64,000 nucleotides of DNA from Margaritifera margaritifera. Lineage: Eukaryota > Mollusca > Bivalvia > Unionida > Margaritiferidae. Of this stretch, positions 11,408 through 22,311 are shown in pieces. The DNA is taken from assembly GCA_029931535.1 (NCBI GenBank), contig JAQPZY010001560.1, forward strand, positions 3,224,001 through 3,288,000. The letters are read 5' to 3'. The position numbers and the translations under genes were made by a program. Position 1 is the first letter of the stretch, and every line of letters begins with the position of its first letter. The notes below the pieces were generated by a model. The model made no database searches. It was given only the letters and a program-made list of their open reading frames with translations, and was not told the origin of the DNA.

Positions 11408-11931
11408 CATATCTTTTGTCGTAACAGATGCTAAGTGACCTAATTTTAGAGAACTTAATTTTGGAAAGTTGTTGATAATTTTATCTTTAATTTTAGTTTT
11501 TAATATATCCCAAAATACTAAACAAAAGTCGTGGTATTTTAGATCTCTGTTTATAAGGTCTGTAATCAGTGTTTTTAAAATGGTTTAAATGTGAGTTATT
11601 ACATTTCCAGTAACCTTTACCATATGATAACGAAGAGTTACCTATTATAGATAAAATGACTACATCATGGTCGGATTGGGAGAAATGAACAATTTGGGTA
11701 TTAATTAAGAAATCCGGTATGTTGTTAGAAATATAAAATCTACCTATTCTACTAGCTAGTATTGGTAAGGAAAGGTCTTGTGTATTTCCTATACAATGTA
11801 TATATTTTAAGTGTAGCGTTTAATTTAAGAAAAGTATCAATTGAAATTCGATATTAATGATTTTAAATTTTGAATAGAGTTATCATTATAATTATTTAAA
11901 TCTCCTATTCTATCTAATTTGTGGTTTAGAA

Positions 11932-11949
11932 TACACACACACACACACG

Positions 11950-12041
<92 letters not shown>
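11932..12041. repeat. (CA)n-(TA)n compound microsatellite
   Basis: CA repeats to about 11,967, then an uninterrupted TA tract to 12,041. It forms the border between the LINE relic and the first satellite copy. Confidence 0.95.
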
Positions 12042-12044
<3 letters not shown>

Positions 12045-12045
12045 T

Positions 12046-12590
12046 AAAAAGATCCAGGAGGAGGGAATATTAGAAATATATGCAGATAAGAAAAGGGGAG
12101 AGGATTAGTCTTTCGGATCGGCTATATCAGACCCACTTGGGCGTCTTCTTTATTTATACTAAAAAAATTTCATTTTTTTAAAAAAATGTATTTTTTAATG
12201 ATTTGTTTGGATTATAATAATATATTCTCGGTAATGGCCTTTTACATGTAGCTAAACCCTACCCCACATCATATCCATAACATCCCACCCCATCGCAAAG
12301 GCCTCGTTCAATAAAAGAACATAAAGTAAAATTTATCGTAAAGTTACTAGTTGTAACATAACTTGACATACATCTTAGTTGAAAGACTATTTTTTTGGCT
12401 ATTTTTGTGAAACAAGGTATTTATCTATCTCTTGCTAGGGTCAAGCTACTTGGAGATGTTATTTGATTACCCACTGTATCGTGAAAGATCTGATCGTTTG
12501 AACGATCCAATTCCTTTATTTTAAATTTAAAAATGATGATTTAAATCAGTTCTATCTAGTACACCCGTTCATTTGTTCGTCTGTCTGTTC
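12046..12590 (+). repeat. Partial, divergent satellite copy (array left edge)
   Basis: Starts with AAAAAGATCCAGGAGGAG, a variant of the unit start, and follows the unit for about 545 bp to the GTCTGTCTGTTCCTC region. A new copy then begins. It is the most diverged copy. Confidence 0.85.
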
Positions 12591-12603
12591 CTCCTATTAT
12601 ACC

Positions 12604-14290
12604 AAAAAGATCTAGGACGAGAGTAATATTAAAAATATATGCAGATATAAAAAGGGAATATTAGTTGTCGGGCAGATCAGCTATAGCAGACCCACTTGGG
12701 CGTCTTGAATATGTATAGCACATTTGTCTTTTAGTAATGATTTGTTCGGCTGATAGCTTGGATTATAATTTGGATTATAATAATATATTATCGGGAGTAA
12801 TGGCCCTTTTACATGTAACTAAACCCTACCCCACATCATATCCCCCACATCCCATCCCCTTGCAAAGGCCTCGTTTCACAAAAGAACATAAAGTAACAGT
12901 TATAGTAAAGTTACTAGTTGTAACACAACTTGCCATACATCTTAGTTGAAAGACTGTTTTTTTTATTTTTTTTATTTTTTATTTTATTTATTTTATTTTA
13001 TTTTTTTTTTTTTTTTGGGGGGGGCAATTTTTGTGTAACAAGGCCTTTGTCTATCTCTTGGTAGGGTCAAGGTACTTGGAGATGTTATTTGATTACCCAC
13101 TGTATCGTTAAAGATCTGATCGTTTAAACGATCCAATTCCTTTATTTTAAATTTAAAACTGATATTTTCAGTCAGTTTGATCTAGTCCACCCATTCATTC
13201 GTTCGTCTGTCTGTTCCTCTTTCCTTTCAAGAAATTCACCCAAAATATTTATGTTCTCCGCTAATATCCAAGTGATTATTTGTCATTTGTAGACACGATT
13301 ACCACTGGGTTTCATATCCTTAAGTGCAGTGATTTTTCCTGACGTATTACCATTTCTTTTTCGAATATATTTGAGTCTGCTTATGTGCAAGCCCTTTTTT
13401 CATGTATCATTCGAATAATATATATTAGCAGCAACAAAATAATATGTATATGTTATTTAGCTTCTGGTCGCGGATTTGATACTTGAGCCAGCCAGAGTCA
13501 GCTGCTTCGGAGAGTCATTTGGAAAAGGCAATTACCTGCCATTTCCTCAGCTGATATAGCCAGTAATGTTTTAAAGTGTCATAAAAACAAACTAACCTTC
13601 AAAATATGCTGTAGTGAATTTTGTTTACGGCTTTAAAGATGGCTTTAACACTACCCAATTTGTCTGCGACCGCTGATGAACAGCACCACATTTAATAATT
13701 GAATACATATGTTCAAAGCAATACGTGTTTGCATCAGTACCGTACGAGCCCTTGCAGCTGCTTCTTGGGGGAGGCGGGCCATGATTCCCATCAAACAACT
13801 TTTTTATTGCGACGGGGGTCTCATAATTAAGTTTTGCCTAGGGGTTGGGGTAGCCAGAATTGCTTGCTATACCACCGGTTTGCATTCATCAATAAAGTTT
13901 AACTACTGAAAATCCAGGAGACAAAACAGGGGTCACTGAAATTCCTGGTAAACGCAGTGTTAGACTGGCCTATCGGATAATCTTCCCGGGGGGAGATGGG
14001 ACGTAATCCGAATAGGTTATATCACAAAGGGAGGTCTTCAAATAGGGTTGGCTGCCTGATCTAAGGGCGGGTCCAAATGTTTGATCCAATCCGACACAGA
14101 GTAAACACCACGGCAGTTGAAGGAAATTATCCCGGGTCTGAACTCTTCCTATAAAATTGTCTTCCTATATTATAAAACTAAATAATATACTGCTATAGGG
14201 GGATGAACTAAACGGTTTATACCACAACAAATAGGTAGCTTTTAGTGGTTTTCATACACAAGGATAGCAGTTAAACTATGAATATATATA

Positions 14291-14359
<69 letters not shown>

Positions 14360-15959
14360 ATAAATATATATGTATATATATATACTATCCTCGCTTTGCA
14401 AACGAAAAGGTTCTAAAGCCGTTTCCATTCTTAAAAATCTTAGAAAAGTGGTGGTGAAGAGTACAATCGAAACCACACATATTCTGATTATGACTTTGTC
14501 TCCTTCTGCCTCCATTATGTGCCAAGCAAACGAAAGTAGTACAGAATATAGTTGTCATCGGCGACGAATTACATCCGAGGTTTCTTTCTCGACTTGACGG
14601 AACAGGCCGAGGATGTTCAAATTGGAGGAGCCTAGTGATAGTTGACTGGCAATCGGAATGTCCTCAACTATTTCTGCGAGACAGAAATATACCTCAGATG
14701 TAAGACGGCGCAGTAATTTACAGAAAAATCATACATTTTGTAAGCAGGAAATTTTCTCCGCCAAAAAAAGTCCAGTCTATTCGGACTTCCTCGGCTATTT
14801 CCAGTATTGGATTGACTGTAGGATTGACCAACAGGTTACGAATGACAAAATAGTTTGATCATTCGTAACTTCTAGGTTAATCCTTGTTTATTAAATATTC
14901 GAAGTGGTCCGAATGGCAGCTATCGACATTCATTCGGGGTATGATCCGTTGGATTAACCTCGAAGTTGCGAATGACAATCAGAACATCGTCGGCCTTTTG
15001 CGTCAAGTCGAGAAAGAAACCTTGGATGTTATTCGTCGCCAGTGAGAACTATATTCTGAACTACTTTCCTTGACATGGAAGAATATGGCGGCGGAAAGAG
15101 ACAATATCACAATCTGAACATTTTCGGCCTTTGCTGTCGTAACATATGTAATGCACTTCGCCAGAGGCGGTTCACCAAACACATCAAATTGATGTGTATT
15201 CCTACAGCTACTTCCTAGGTTATTTCAGGAACTGACGGAAATTGCCGGGCGATGTTCTGATCGTTGCGAATGAGTTGACTGCTTGCACTGGCACTTGATA
15301 AACCAGGAACAATTATTATCCAAGCCCTTTCAAGATTCCCGATCATTTTATGGGATGTTTTGGTCCTTTTTGTTTGGATGGATCTTTGCTCAGATTGAAA
15401 ACAATTGTTTTTGTTTGTTTGTTTTTTCTCCTTCTTTTTTTCATTTTGTGTTGGTACTGGTCAACCCATTGTATGGACTAAGAGCTTGGAACCTTTGCTT
15501 CAGAACAATGAACCTTTTGACTGGTGAACCCTTCTATCGGACCATTAAATCTTGGAAGAGTAAACATCGGACTTTATAATAGTATGCCAGCAATTCTCTC
15601 TCTCTCTCTTTCTTCTGTCTCTCCCCCTCATCTATCCGTTTCACCTATCCCTTCTCTCTATCCTCTGTTCCCCTATCTCTGTCCTCTCACTCCCCTCTCA
15701 CTCGTGAAATCGTTCTCCTCCTCTCCCTCCCCGTCTACATCATCTCTCTCTCTCCTGCCTCCTCTCTCTCACTTTCTCTTTCTCTCTCTCATGCTCCTCT
15801 CTCTCTCTCTCTCTCTCACCTGGCGCCCGAGTTGTCTAAGGCCTCGCCTTTATAGATCACTCACAACTCACGTGAGTTCGAGTTTGGCTCGACGCTTCAC
15901 GTGGGTAGTTGGTTCCTTCTCGGCTCTTCCCTTATTAGCCATATTTATTTAAACAAAAA
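12604..15959 (+). repeat. Satellite copy U0 (ancestral-like)
   Basis: Nearly complete but clearly diverged copy. It lacks a segment of about 345 bp present in all later copies (its joint lies at about 13,890) and has gained a TA microsatellite at 14,283-14,388. Its internal inverted-repeat arms match each other better than those of later copies. Overlapping open frames here are not supported as genes. Confidence 0.9.
14283..14388. repeat. (TA)n microsatellite within U0
   Basis: TA tract with a few TGTA and AATA interruptions, absent from the other satellite copies. Confidence 0.95.
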
Positions 15960-17299
15960 ATATCTAGGACGAGAGTAATATTAAAAATATATGCAGATAT
16001 GAAAAGGAAATATTAGTTGTCCGGCAGATCAGCTATAGCAGACCCACTTGGGCGTCTTGAATATGTATAACAAGTTTGTCTTTTAGTAATGATTTCTTCG
16101 GCTAGGCACTTACCTACCATTTCTTCAGCTGATATAGCCAGTACTGTTTTAAAGTGCCATAAAAACCAACTAACCTACAAAATATGCTCTAGAGAATTTT
16201 TTTCTACAGCTTAAAAGATGAATTTAACACCACCCTATTAGTCTGAGAACGCTGATGAACAGCACACATTTAAAAATTTAATAAATATGTTCAAAACAAT
16301 ACGTGTTTGAATCAGTAACATAGGAGCCCTTGGAGCTGCTTCTTGGGGGAGGCGGGCCAAGATTCCCATCAAACAACTTTTTTATTGCGAAGGGGGTCTC
16401 ATAATTAAGTTTTGCCGAGGGGTGGGGGTAGCCAGAATTGCTTGCTACGCCACCGGTTTGCATTCATCAATAACAATGAAATGCCAGATGAGGATTACAC
16501 ACGAACGATAGTCCCTTTGGTTATGAAAGTTTGAAGGTCAAATGTCAAGGTCATCCAGGCATGAGCAGCATTCACACTATTCATTCGCGGATTAGGGAAT
16601 ATAAAAAGTATTCTTATCACTCTAAGGTTAAAAATCTTAACGGTAAAGGACCTTGTAGTTATTAAATAAATTTGTTATTTATGTGTAATAACAACTGTTG
16701 GCAAAGACCAATAGTAACGAAACATGATAGCATTCATTTTATAACTAAGACTAGGGGTGTAAAATATCAAATGAAGGCGCTCGAATGGGGACATGGTTGT
16801 ATTTACCTCGAGATCTATTTTTCTCAAAATGTAACTACTGAAAACCCAGAGCCAAAACATGGGTCGCTGAAATTTCTGGTAAACGCAGTGTTCCCGCCGA
16901 TCGGACAATCTGCCCGGGGGCAGATGGGACGTGATCCGAATAGGTTATATCATAAAGGGAGGTCTGCAAATACGGTTGGCTGTCTGATCTAACGGCGGGT
17001 CCAAATGTTTCATCCAAAACGAAACAGAGTAAACACCACGACAGTTGAAGCAAAATTATCCCGGGTCTGAACTCTTCCTGTAAAATTGTCTTCTTATATT
17101 ATAAAACTAAATAATATACTGAAGTAGGAGGATGAACGAAACGGTTTATACCGCAAATAATCGGTAGCTTCTAGTGGTTTTCATACACAAAGATAACAGT
17201 TAATCTATGAATATATAATATCCTTGCTTAACAAGTGAAAAGGTGCTAAAGCCGTTTTCATTCTTAGAAATCTTAGAAAAGTGGTGGTGAAGAGTACAA

Positions 17300-17945
17300 T
17301 CGAAACCACACATATTCTGATTATGACTTTGTCTCCTTCTGCCGCCATTCTGTGACAAGTGAACGAAAGTAGTTCCGAATGTAGTTCTCAATGGCGTTAA
17401 ATTACCCACGAGATTTCTTTCTCGACTTGACGGAACAGGCCGAGGATGTTCACATTGGAGGAGCCTAGTGATAGTTGACTGGCAATCGGAATGTCCTCGA
17501 CTATTTCTGCGAGACATAAATATGCCACAGGCCACAGATGTATCATACATTTTGTTCGCTGGAAATTCTACGCAAAAAAAAAAAATCCAATCTATTCGGA
17601 TTTGCTTGAATATTTCCACTATTGGATTGACTGTGGGATTGATTAACAGGTTACGAATGACAAAATAGTTTGATCATTCCTTACTTCTCGGTTGATCCTT
17701 GTTTCGTAAATATCCGAAGTGGTCCGAATGGCATCTATCGACATACATTCGGGGTATGATCCGTAGGATTGACCTCGAAGTTGCGAATGATAATCGGAAC
17801 ATCATCGGCCTTTTGCATCAAGTCGAGAAAGAAACCTCGGATGTATTTCGTCGCCATTGAGAACTATATTCTGAACTACTTTCGTTCACATGGAACAACA
17901 TGGCGGAGGAAAGAGACAAAGTCACAATCGGAACATATTCGGCCT
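17300..17945. repeat. Inverted-repeat module inside the unit (U1 example)
   Basis: Segment 17,310-17,455 is an imperfect reverse complement of 17,785-17,940. Shared blocks include ATGACTTTGTCTC against GAGACAAAGTCAC, GAACGAAAGTAGTTC, and TTTCTTTCTCGACTTGA against TCAAGTCGAGAAAGAAA. A third, direct and weaker copy lies at about 17,480-17,590 (CAATCGGAATGTCCTCGACT). The same arrangement recurs in every full unit. It looks like a fold-back transposable element captured by the satellite. Confidence 0.7.
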
Positions 17946-18625
17946 TTGCTGTTGTAACATATGTAATGCACTTCGCCAGAGGCGGTTCTCCAAAACGCAT
18001 CAAATTGATGCATATTCCTAAAGCTACTTCCCAGTTGTTTGTTCTTTTTTTTTGTTGTTTTTTTTTTTGTTTGTTTTTTTGCTGTTTCATTTTTCTTTTC
18101 TTTTTTTTTTGTAATCAAGTGAACGAATTATTTGGACTGCTCAGCCCTTCTTATGGACTAAGAGCTTGGAACCTTTCCTTCAGATCAATGAACCTTTTAA
18201 CCAGCGAAACATTCTTTCGGGCCACTGAATCTTGGAACAGTAAACTTCGGACTCCCACTCTTTCTTCTGTCTCTCCCTCTCCTCACTCCCTTCTCTCTAT
18301 AGTCTCTCCCCCTCACCTATCCGTCTCCCCGATCTCTCTCTCCTCTCACGCCCCCTCTCTGTCGTGAAATCCCACTCCTTCTATCTCTCCCCTCTATCTC
18401 CACTCTCTCTTTCCTCACTCCCCACTCTCTATCTCCACTCCTACTCCCCACTCTCAGTCCCCTATCACCCCCTATCTCTCTCTCTCTCTCCTCTCCCTCC
18501 TCTCTCTCACCCCTCTCTTTCTATCCTCGCTCATCCCTCTCTCTCTCTCTCTCCTCTCTCACCCCTATATCTCCCTCTCCTCTATCTCCCTCTCCTCTCT
18601 CTCACTCTCCTCTCTCCCTCCCCGG

Positions 18626-18700
18626 TCGCCCGAGTGGTCTAAGGCCTCGCCTTTATAGATCACTCACAACTCACGTGAGTTCGAGTTTGGCTCGACGCTT
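18626..18700 (+). repeat. tRNA-Leu-like Pol III head in the unit (U2 boundary example)
   Basis: GCCCGAGTGGTCTAAGGC is a close match to the D-arm and A box of class-II (Leu/Ser) tRNAs, and GTGAGTTCGAGTTTGGC follows at B-box distance. It occurs at the 3' end of units near 15,832, 22,172, 25,733, 29,279, 32,843, 36,393, 39,951 and 43,506, and inverted near 47,060-47,090. In the copies at about 25.7, 29.3 and 36.4 kb the A box is mutated to GAGTTTTCTAAGGC. This suggests a SINE embedded in the satellite. Confidence 0.6.
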
Positions 18701-19589
18701 CACGTGGGTAGTTGGTTCCTTCTCGGCTCTTCCCGTATTAGCCATATTTATTTATAAAAAAAAGATCTAGGACGAGAGTAATATTAAAAATATATGCTGA
18801 TATGAAAAGGGAATATTAGTTGTCGGGCAGATCATCTATAGAAGACCCACTTGGGCGTCTTGAATATGTATAACAAGTTTGTCTTTTAGTAATGATTTCT
18901 TCGGCTGATAGCTTGGATTAAAATTTGGATTATAATAATATATTATCGGGAGTAATGGCCCTTTTACATGTAACTAAACCCTACCCCACATCATATCCCC
19001 CACATCCCATCCCCTTGCAAAGGCCTCGGTTCACAAAAGAGCATAAAGTAACAGTTATAGTAAAGTTGCTAGTTGTAACATAACTTACCATAAATCTTAG
19101 TTAAAAGACTCTTTTTTGGCTATTTTTGTGAAACAAGGCCTTTTACTATCTCTTGGTAGGGTCAAGGTACTTGGATATATTATTTGATTACCCATTGTAT
19201 CGTGAAAGATCTGATCGTTTATTCGATCCAATTCCTTTATTTTAAATTTTAAAATGATGATTTCCGTCAGTTTGATCTAGTCCACCCATTCTTTCGTTCG
19301 TATGTCTGTTCCAACTTCCATTCAAGAAATTCACCCAGAATTTAGGTATTTATGTTCTCCGCTAATATTCAAGTGCTTTTTTGTAATTTGTAGACACGAT
19401 TGCCACATGGTTTCATATCCCTAAGTGCAATGATTTTTTTTCAGACATATTACCATTTCTTTTTCAAATAGATTCGATTCTGTATATGTGCGAGTTTTTT
19501 TTTTTTTTTGTTTCTTTCCTTTTTTTTTCCCCCGATGGATCATTCGAATAGACATCAGCAAGCAACAAAATAATATGTATATGTTGTTT

Positions 19590-19700
19590 AGCTTCTGGTC
19601 GCGGATTCGATACTCGAGCCAGCCAGGGTCAGCTGCTTCGGAGTGTCCTTTGGAAAAGGCACTTACCTACCATTTCTTCAGCTGATATAGCCAGTACTGT
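19590..19700 (+). repeat. SINE-core-like motif in the unit (U2 example)
   Basis: GTCGCGGATTCGATACTCGA resembles a B box and is followed by GTGTCCTTTGGAAAAGGCAC, similar to a motif shared by many invertebrate SINE bodies. No A box is evident upstream. The same block occurs in each full copy and in U0 at about 13,460-13,560. The SINE identity is tentative. Confidence 0.35.
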
Positions 19701-20029
19701 TTTAAAGTGCCATAAAAACCAACTAACCTACAAAATATGCTCTAGAGAATTTTGTCTACAGCTTAAAAGATGAATTTAACACTACCCTATTAGTCTGAGA
19801 ACGCTGATGAACAGCACACATTTAAAAATTTAATAAATATGTTCAAAACAATACGTGTTTGAATCAGTAACATAGGAGCCCTTGGAGCTGCTTCTTGGGG
19901 GAGGCGGGCCAAGATTCCCATCAAACAACTTTTTTATTGCGAAGGGGGTCTCATAATTAAGTTTTGCCGAGGGGTGGGGGTAGCCAGAATTGCTTGCTAC
20001 GCCACCGGTTTGCATTCATCAATAACAAT

Positions 20030-20378
20030 GAAATGCCAGACGAGGATTACACACGAAGGATAGTCCCTTTGGTTATGAAAGTTTGAAGGTCAAATGTCAA
20101 GGTCATCCCGGCATGGGCAGCATTCACATTATTCATTAGCGGATTAGGGAATATAAAAAGTATTCTTATCACTCTAAGGTTAAAAATCTTAACGGTAAAG
20201 GACCTTGTAGTTATTAAATAAATTTGTTATTTATGTGTAATAACAACTGTTGGCAAAGACCAATAGTAACGAAACATTGTAGCATTCATTTTATAACTAA
20301 GACTGGGGGTGTAAAATATCAAATGAAGGCGCTCGAATGGGGACATGGTTGTATTTACCTCGAGATCTATTTTTCTCA
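20030..20378 (+). repeat. 345-bp segment present in U1-U9, absent from U0
   Basis: U0 reads directly from CATCAATAA to GTTTAACTACTGAAAA at about 13,890. U2 and the other copies hold about 345 extra bp between the same flanks. The segment includes AAGGTCAAATGTCAAGGTCA, two AGGTCA half-sites seven bases apart. It is either an insertion in the founder of the amplified copies or a loss in U0; no clear terminal repeats were seen. Confidence 0.7.
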
Positions 20379-22311
20379 AAATGTAACTAATGAAAACCCA
20401 GAGCCAAAACATGGGTCGCTGAAATTCCTGGTAAACGCAGTGTTACGCGCCGATCGGACAATCTGCCCGGGGGCAGATGGGACGTGATCCGAATAGGTTA
20501 TATCATAAAGGGAGGTCTGCAAATACGGTTGGCTGTCTGATCTAACGGCGGGTCCAAATGTTTCATCCAATACGAAACAGAGTAAACACCACGACAGTTG
20601 AAGCAAAATTATCCCGGGTCTGAACTCTTCCTGTAAAATTGTCTTCTTATATTATAAAACTAAATAATATACTGAAGTAGGAGGATGAACGAAACGGTTT
20701 ATACCGCAAATAATAGGTAGCTTCTAGTGGTTTTCATACACAAAGATAACAGTTAATCTATGAATATATAATATCCTTGCTTAACAAGTGAAAAGGTGCT
20801 AAAGCCGTTTTCATTCTTAGAAACCTTAGAAAAGTGGTGGTGAAGAGTACAATCGAAACCACACATATTCTGATTATGACTTTGTCTCCTTCTGCCGCCA
20901 TTCTGTGACAAGTGAACGAAAGTAGTTCCGAATGTAGTTCTCAATGGCGTTAAATTACCCACGAGATTTCTTTCTCGACTTGACGGAACAGGCCGAGGAT
21001 GTTCACATTGGAGGAGCCTAGTGATAGTTGACTGGCAATCGGAATGTCCTCGACTATTTCTGCGAGACATAAATATGCCTCAGATGTATGTCGGCGCAAT
21101 AATTCACAGAAAAATCATACATTTTGTTCGCTGGAAATTTCTCCGCCAAAAAAAAAATCCAATCTATTCGGATTTGCTTGAATATTTCCACTATTGGATT
21201 GACTGTGGGATTGATTAACAGGTTACGAATGACAAAATAGTTTGATCATTCCTTACTTCTCGGTTGATCCTTGTTTCGTAAATATCCGAAGTGGTCCGAA
21301 TGGCATCTATCGACATACATTCGGGGTATGATCCGTAGGATTGACCTCGAAGTTGCGAATGATAATCGGAACATCATCGGCCTTTTGCATCAAGTCGAGA
21401 AAGAAACCTCGGATGTATTTCGTCGCCATTGAGAACTATATTCTGAACTACTTTCGTTCACATGGAACAACATGGCGGAGGAAAGAGACAAAGTCACAAT
21501 CGGAACATATTCGGCCTTTGCTGTTGTAACATATGTAATGCACTTCGCCAGAGGCGGTTCTCCAAAACGCATCAAATTGATGCATATTCCTAAAGCTACT
21601 TCCCAGTTGTTTGTTTGATTTTTTTTTTTTTGTTTTTTTTTTTGTTTGTTTTTTTGCTGTTTCATTTTTCTTTTCTTTTTTTTTGTAATCAAGTGAACGA
21701 ATTATTTGGACTGCTCAGCCCTTCTTATGGACTAAGAGCTTGGAACCTTTCCTTCAGATCAATGAACCTTTTAACCAGTGAAACATTCTTTCGGACCACT
21801 GAATCTTGGAACAGTAAACTTCGGACTCCCACTCTTTCTTCAGTCTCTCCCTCTCCTCACTCCCTTCTCTCTATAGTCTCTCCCCCTCATCTATCCGTCT
21901 CCCCGATCTCTCTCTCCTCTCACTCCCCCTCTCTGTCGTGAAATCCCATTCCTCCTCTCTCCCCTCTCTCTTAACTCACTCCCCTCTCTATCTCCACTCT
22001 TTCTCCTCCATCACCCCCTATCTCTCTCTCTCCTCTCCTCTCAACCCTCTCTTTCTATCCTCGCTCACCCCACTCTCTCTCTCTCTCCTCTCTCACCCCT
22101 CTATCTCTCTCTCTCCTCTCTCACCCCTCTATCTCTCTCTCTCCTCTCTCTCACTCTCCTCTCTCTCTCCCCGGGCGCCCGAGTGGTCTAAGGCCTCGCC
22201 TTTATAGATCACTCACAACTCACGCGAGTTCGAGTTTGGCTCGACGCTTCACGTGGGTAGTTGGTTCCTTCTCGGCTCTTCACGTATTAGCCATATTTAT
22301 TTATAAAAAAA

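Larger units (their letters stand above)
8930..11925 (-). pseudogene. L1/Tx1-type LINE relic, endonuclease-RT protein
   Basis: Reading right to left, translated pieces give the end of an AP-type endonuclease (about 11,900-11,480, with RFYIS, FSQSDHDVV and GKGYWK), a linker (about 11,190-10,990), the RT start (NKSPGP and NWRPISLLNLDYKILSKI, about 10,840-10,600), RT motif A (CLDQEKAFDRVNY, about 10,210), motif B (GVSQGCSLSPLLY), motif C (YADD, about 9,900), a thumb region (9,599-9,147) and a C-x2-C-x7-H-x4-C zinc finger (about 9,010-8,950). This order and these motifs are those of L1/Tx1 elements, which have no RNase H. It is dead: several frameshifts, stops in the zinc finger and elsewhere, a 36-bp tandem expansion, an inserted satellite fragment, and the endonuclease N-terminus is lost at the microsatellite at 11.93 kb. 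Confidence 0.85.
15960..18762 (+). repeat. Satellite copy U1 with 0.75-kb deletion
   Basis: At 16,107 the sequence jumps from CTTCGGCT to AGGCACTTACC, skipping about 749 bp that are present in U2 (18,908-19,656). The rest resembles U2 closely, which places U1 at the join between old and young copies. Confidence 0.92.
18763..22311 (+). repeat. Satellite copy U2 (3549 bp)
   Basis: Full copy, beginning at AGATCTAGGACGAGAG. It carries some U1-type variants, for example TTAAAAATTTAATAAATATG near 19,820, that differ from U3-U9 and is intermediate between the old and the homogenised copies. Confidence 0.95.

Noticed and set aside
15524..15952. Ser/Leu/Pro-rich frame at the end of U0
   Set aside because: It translates the CT-rich tract of the satellite.
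20224..20487. 87-residue plus-strand frame repeated in each unit
   Set aside because: It lies partly in the 345-bp segment missing from U0, overlaps minus-strand frames, and has no recognisable domain or start context.
20753..21070. 105-residue minus-strand frame repeated in each satellite unit
   Set aside because: It persists because the units are nearly identical. It spans the inverted-repeat module, lacks any known domain, and is not conserved in the diverged copy U0.
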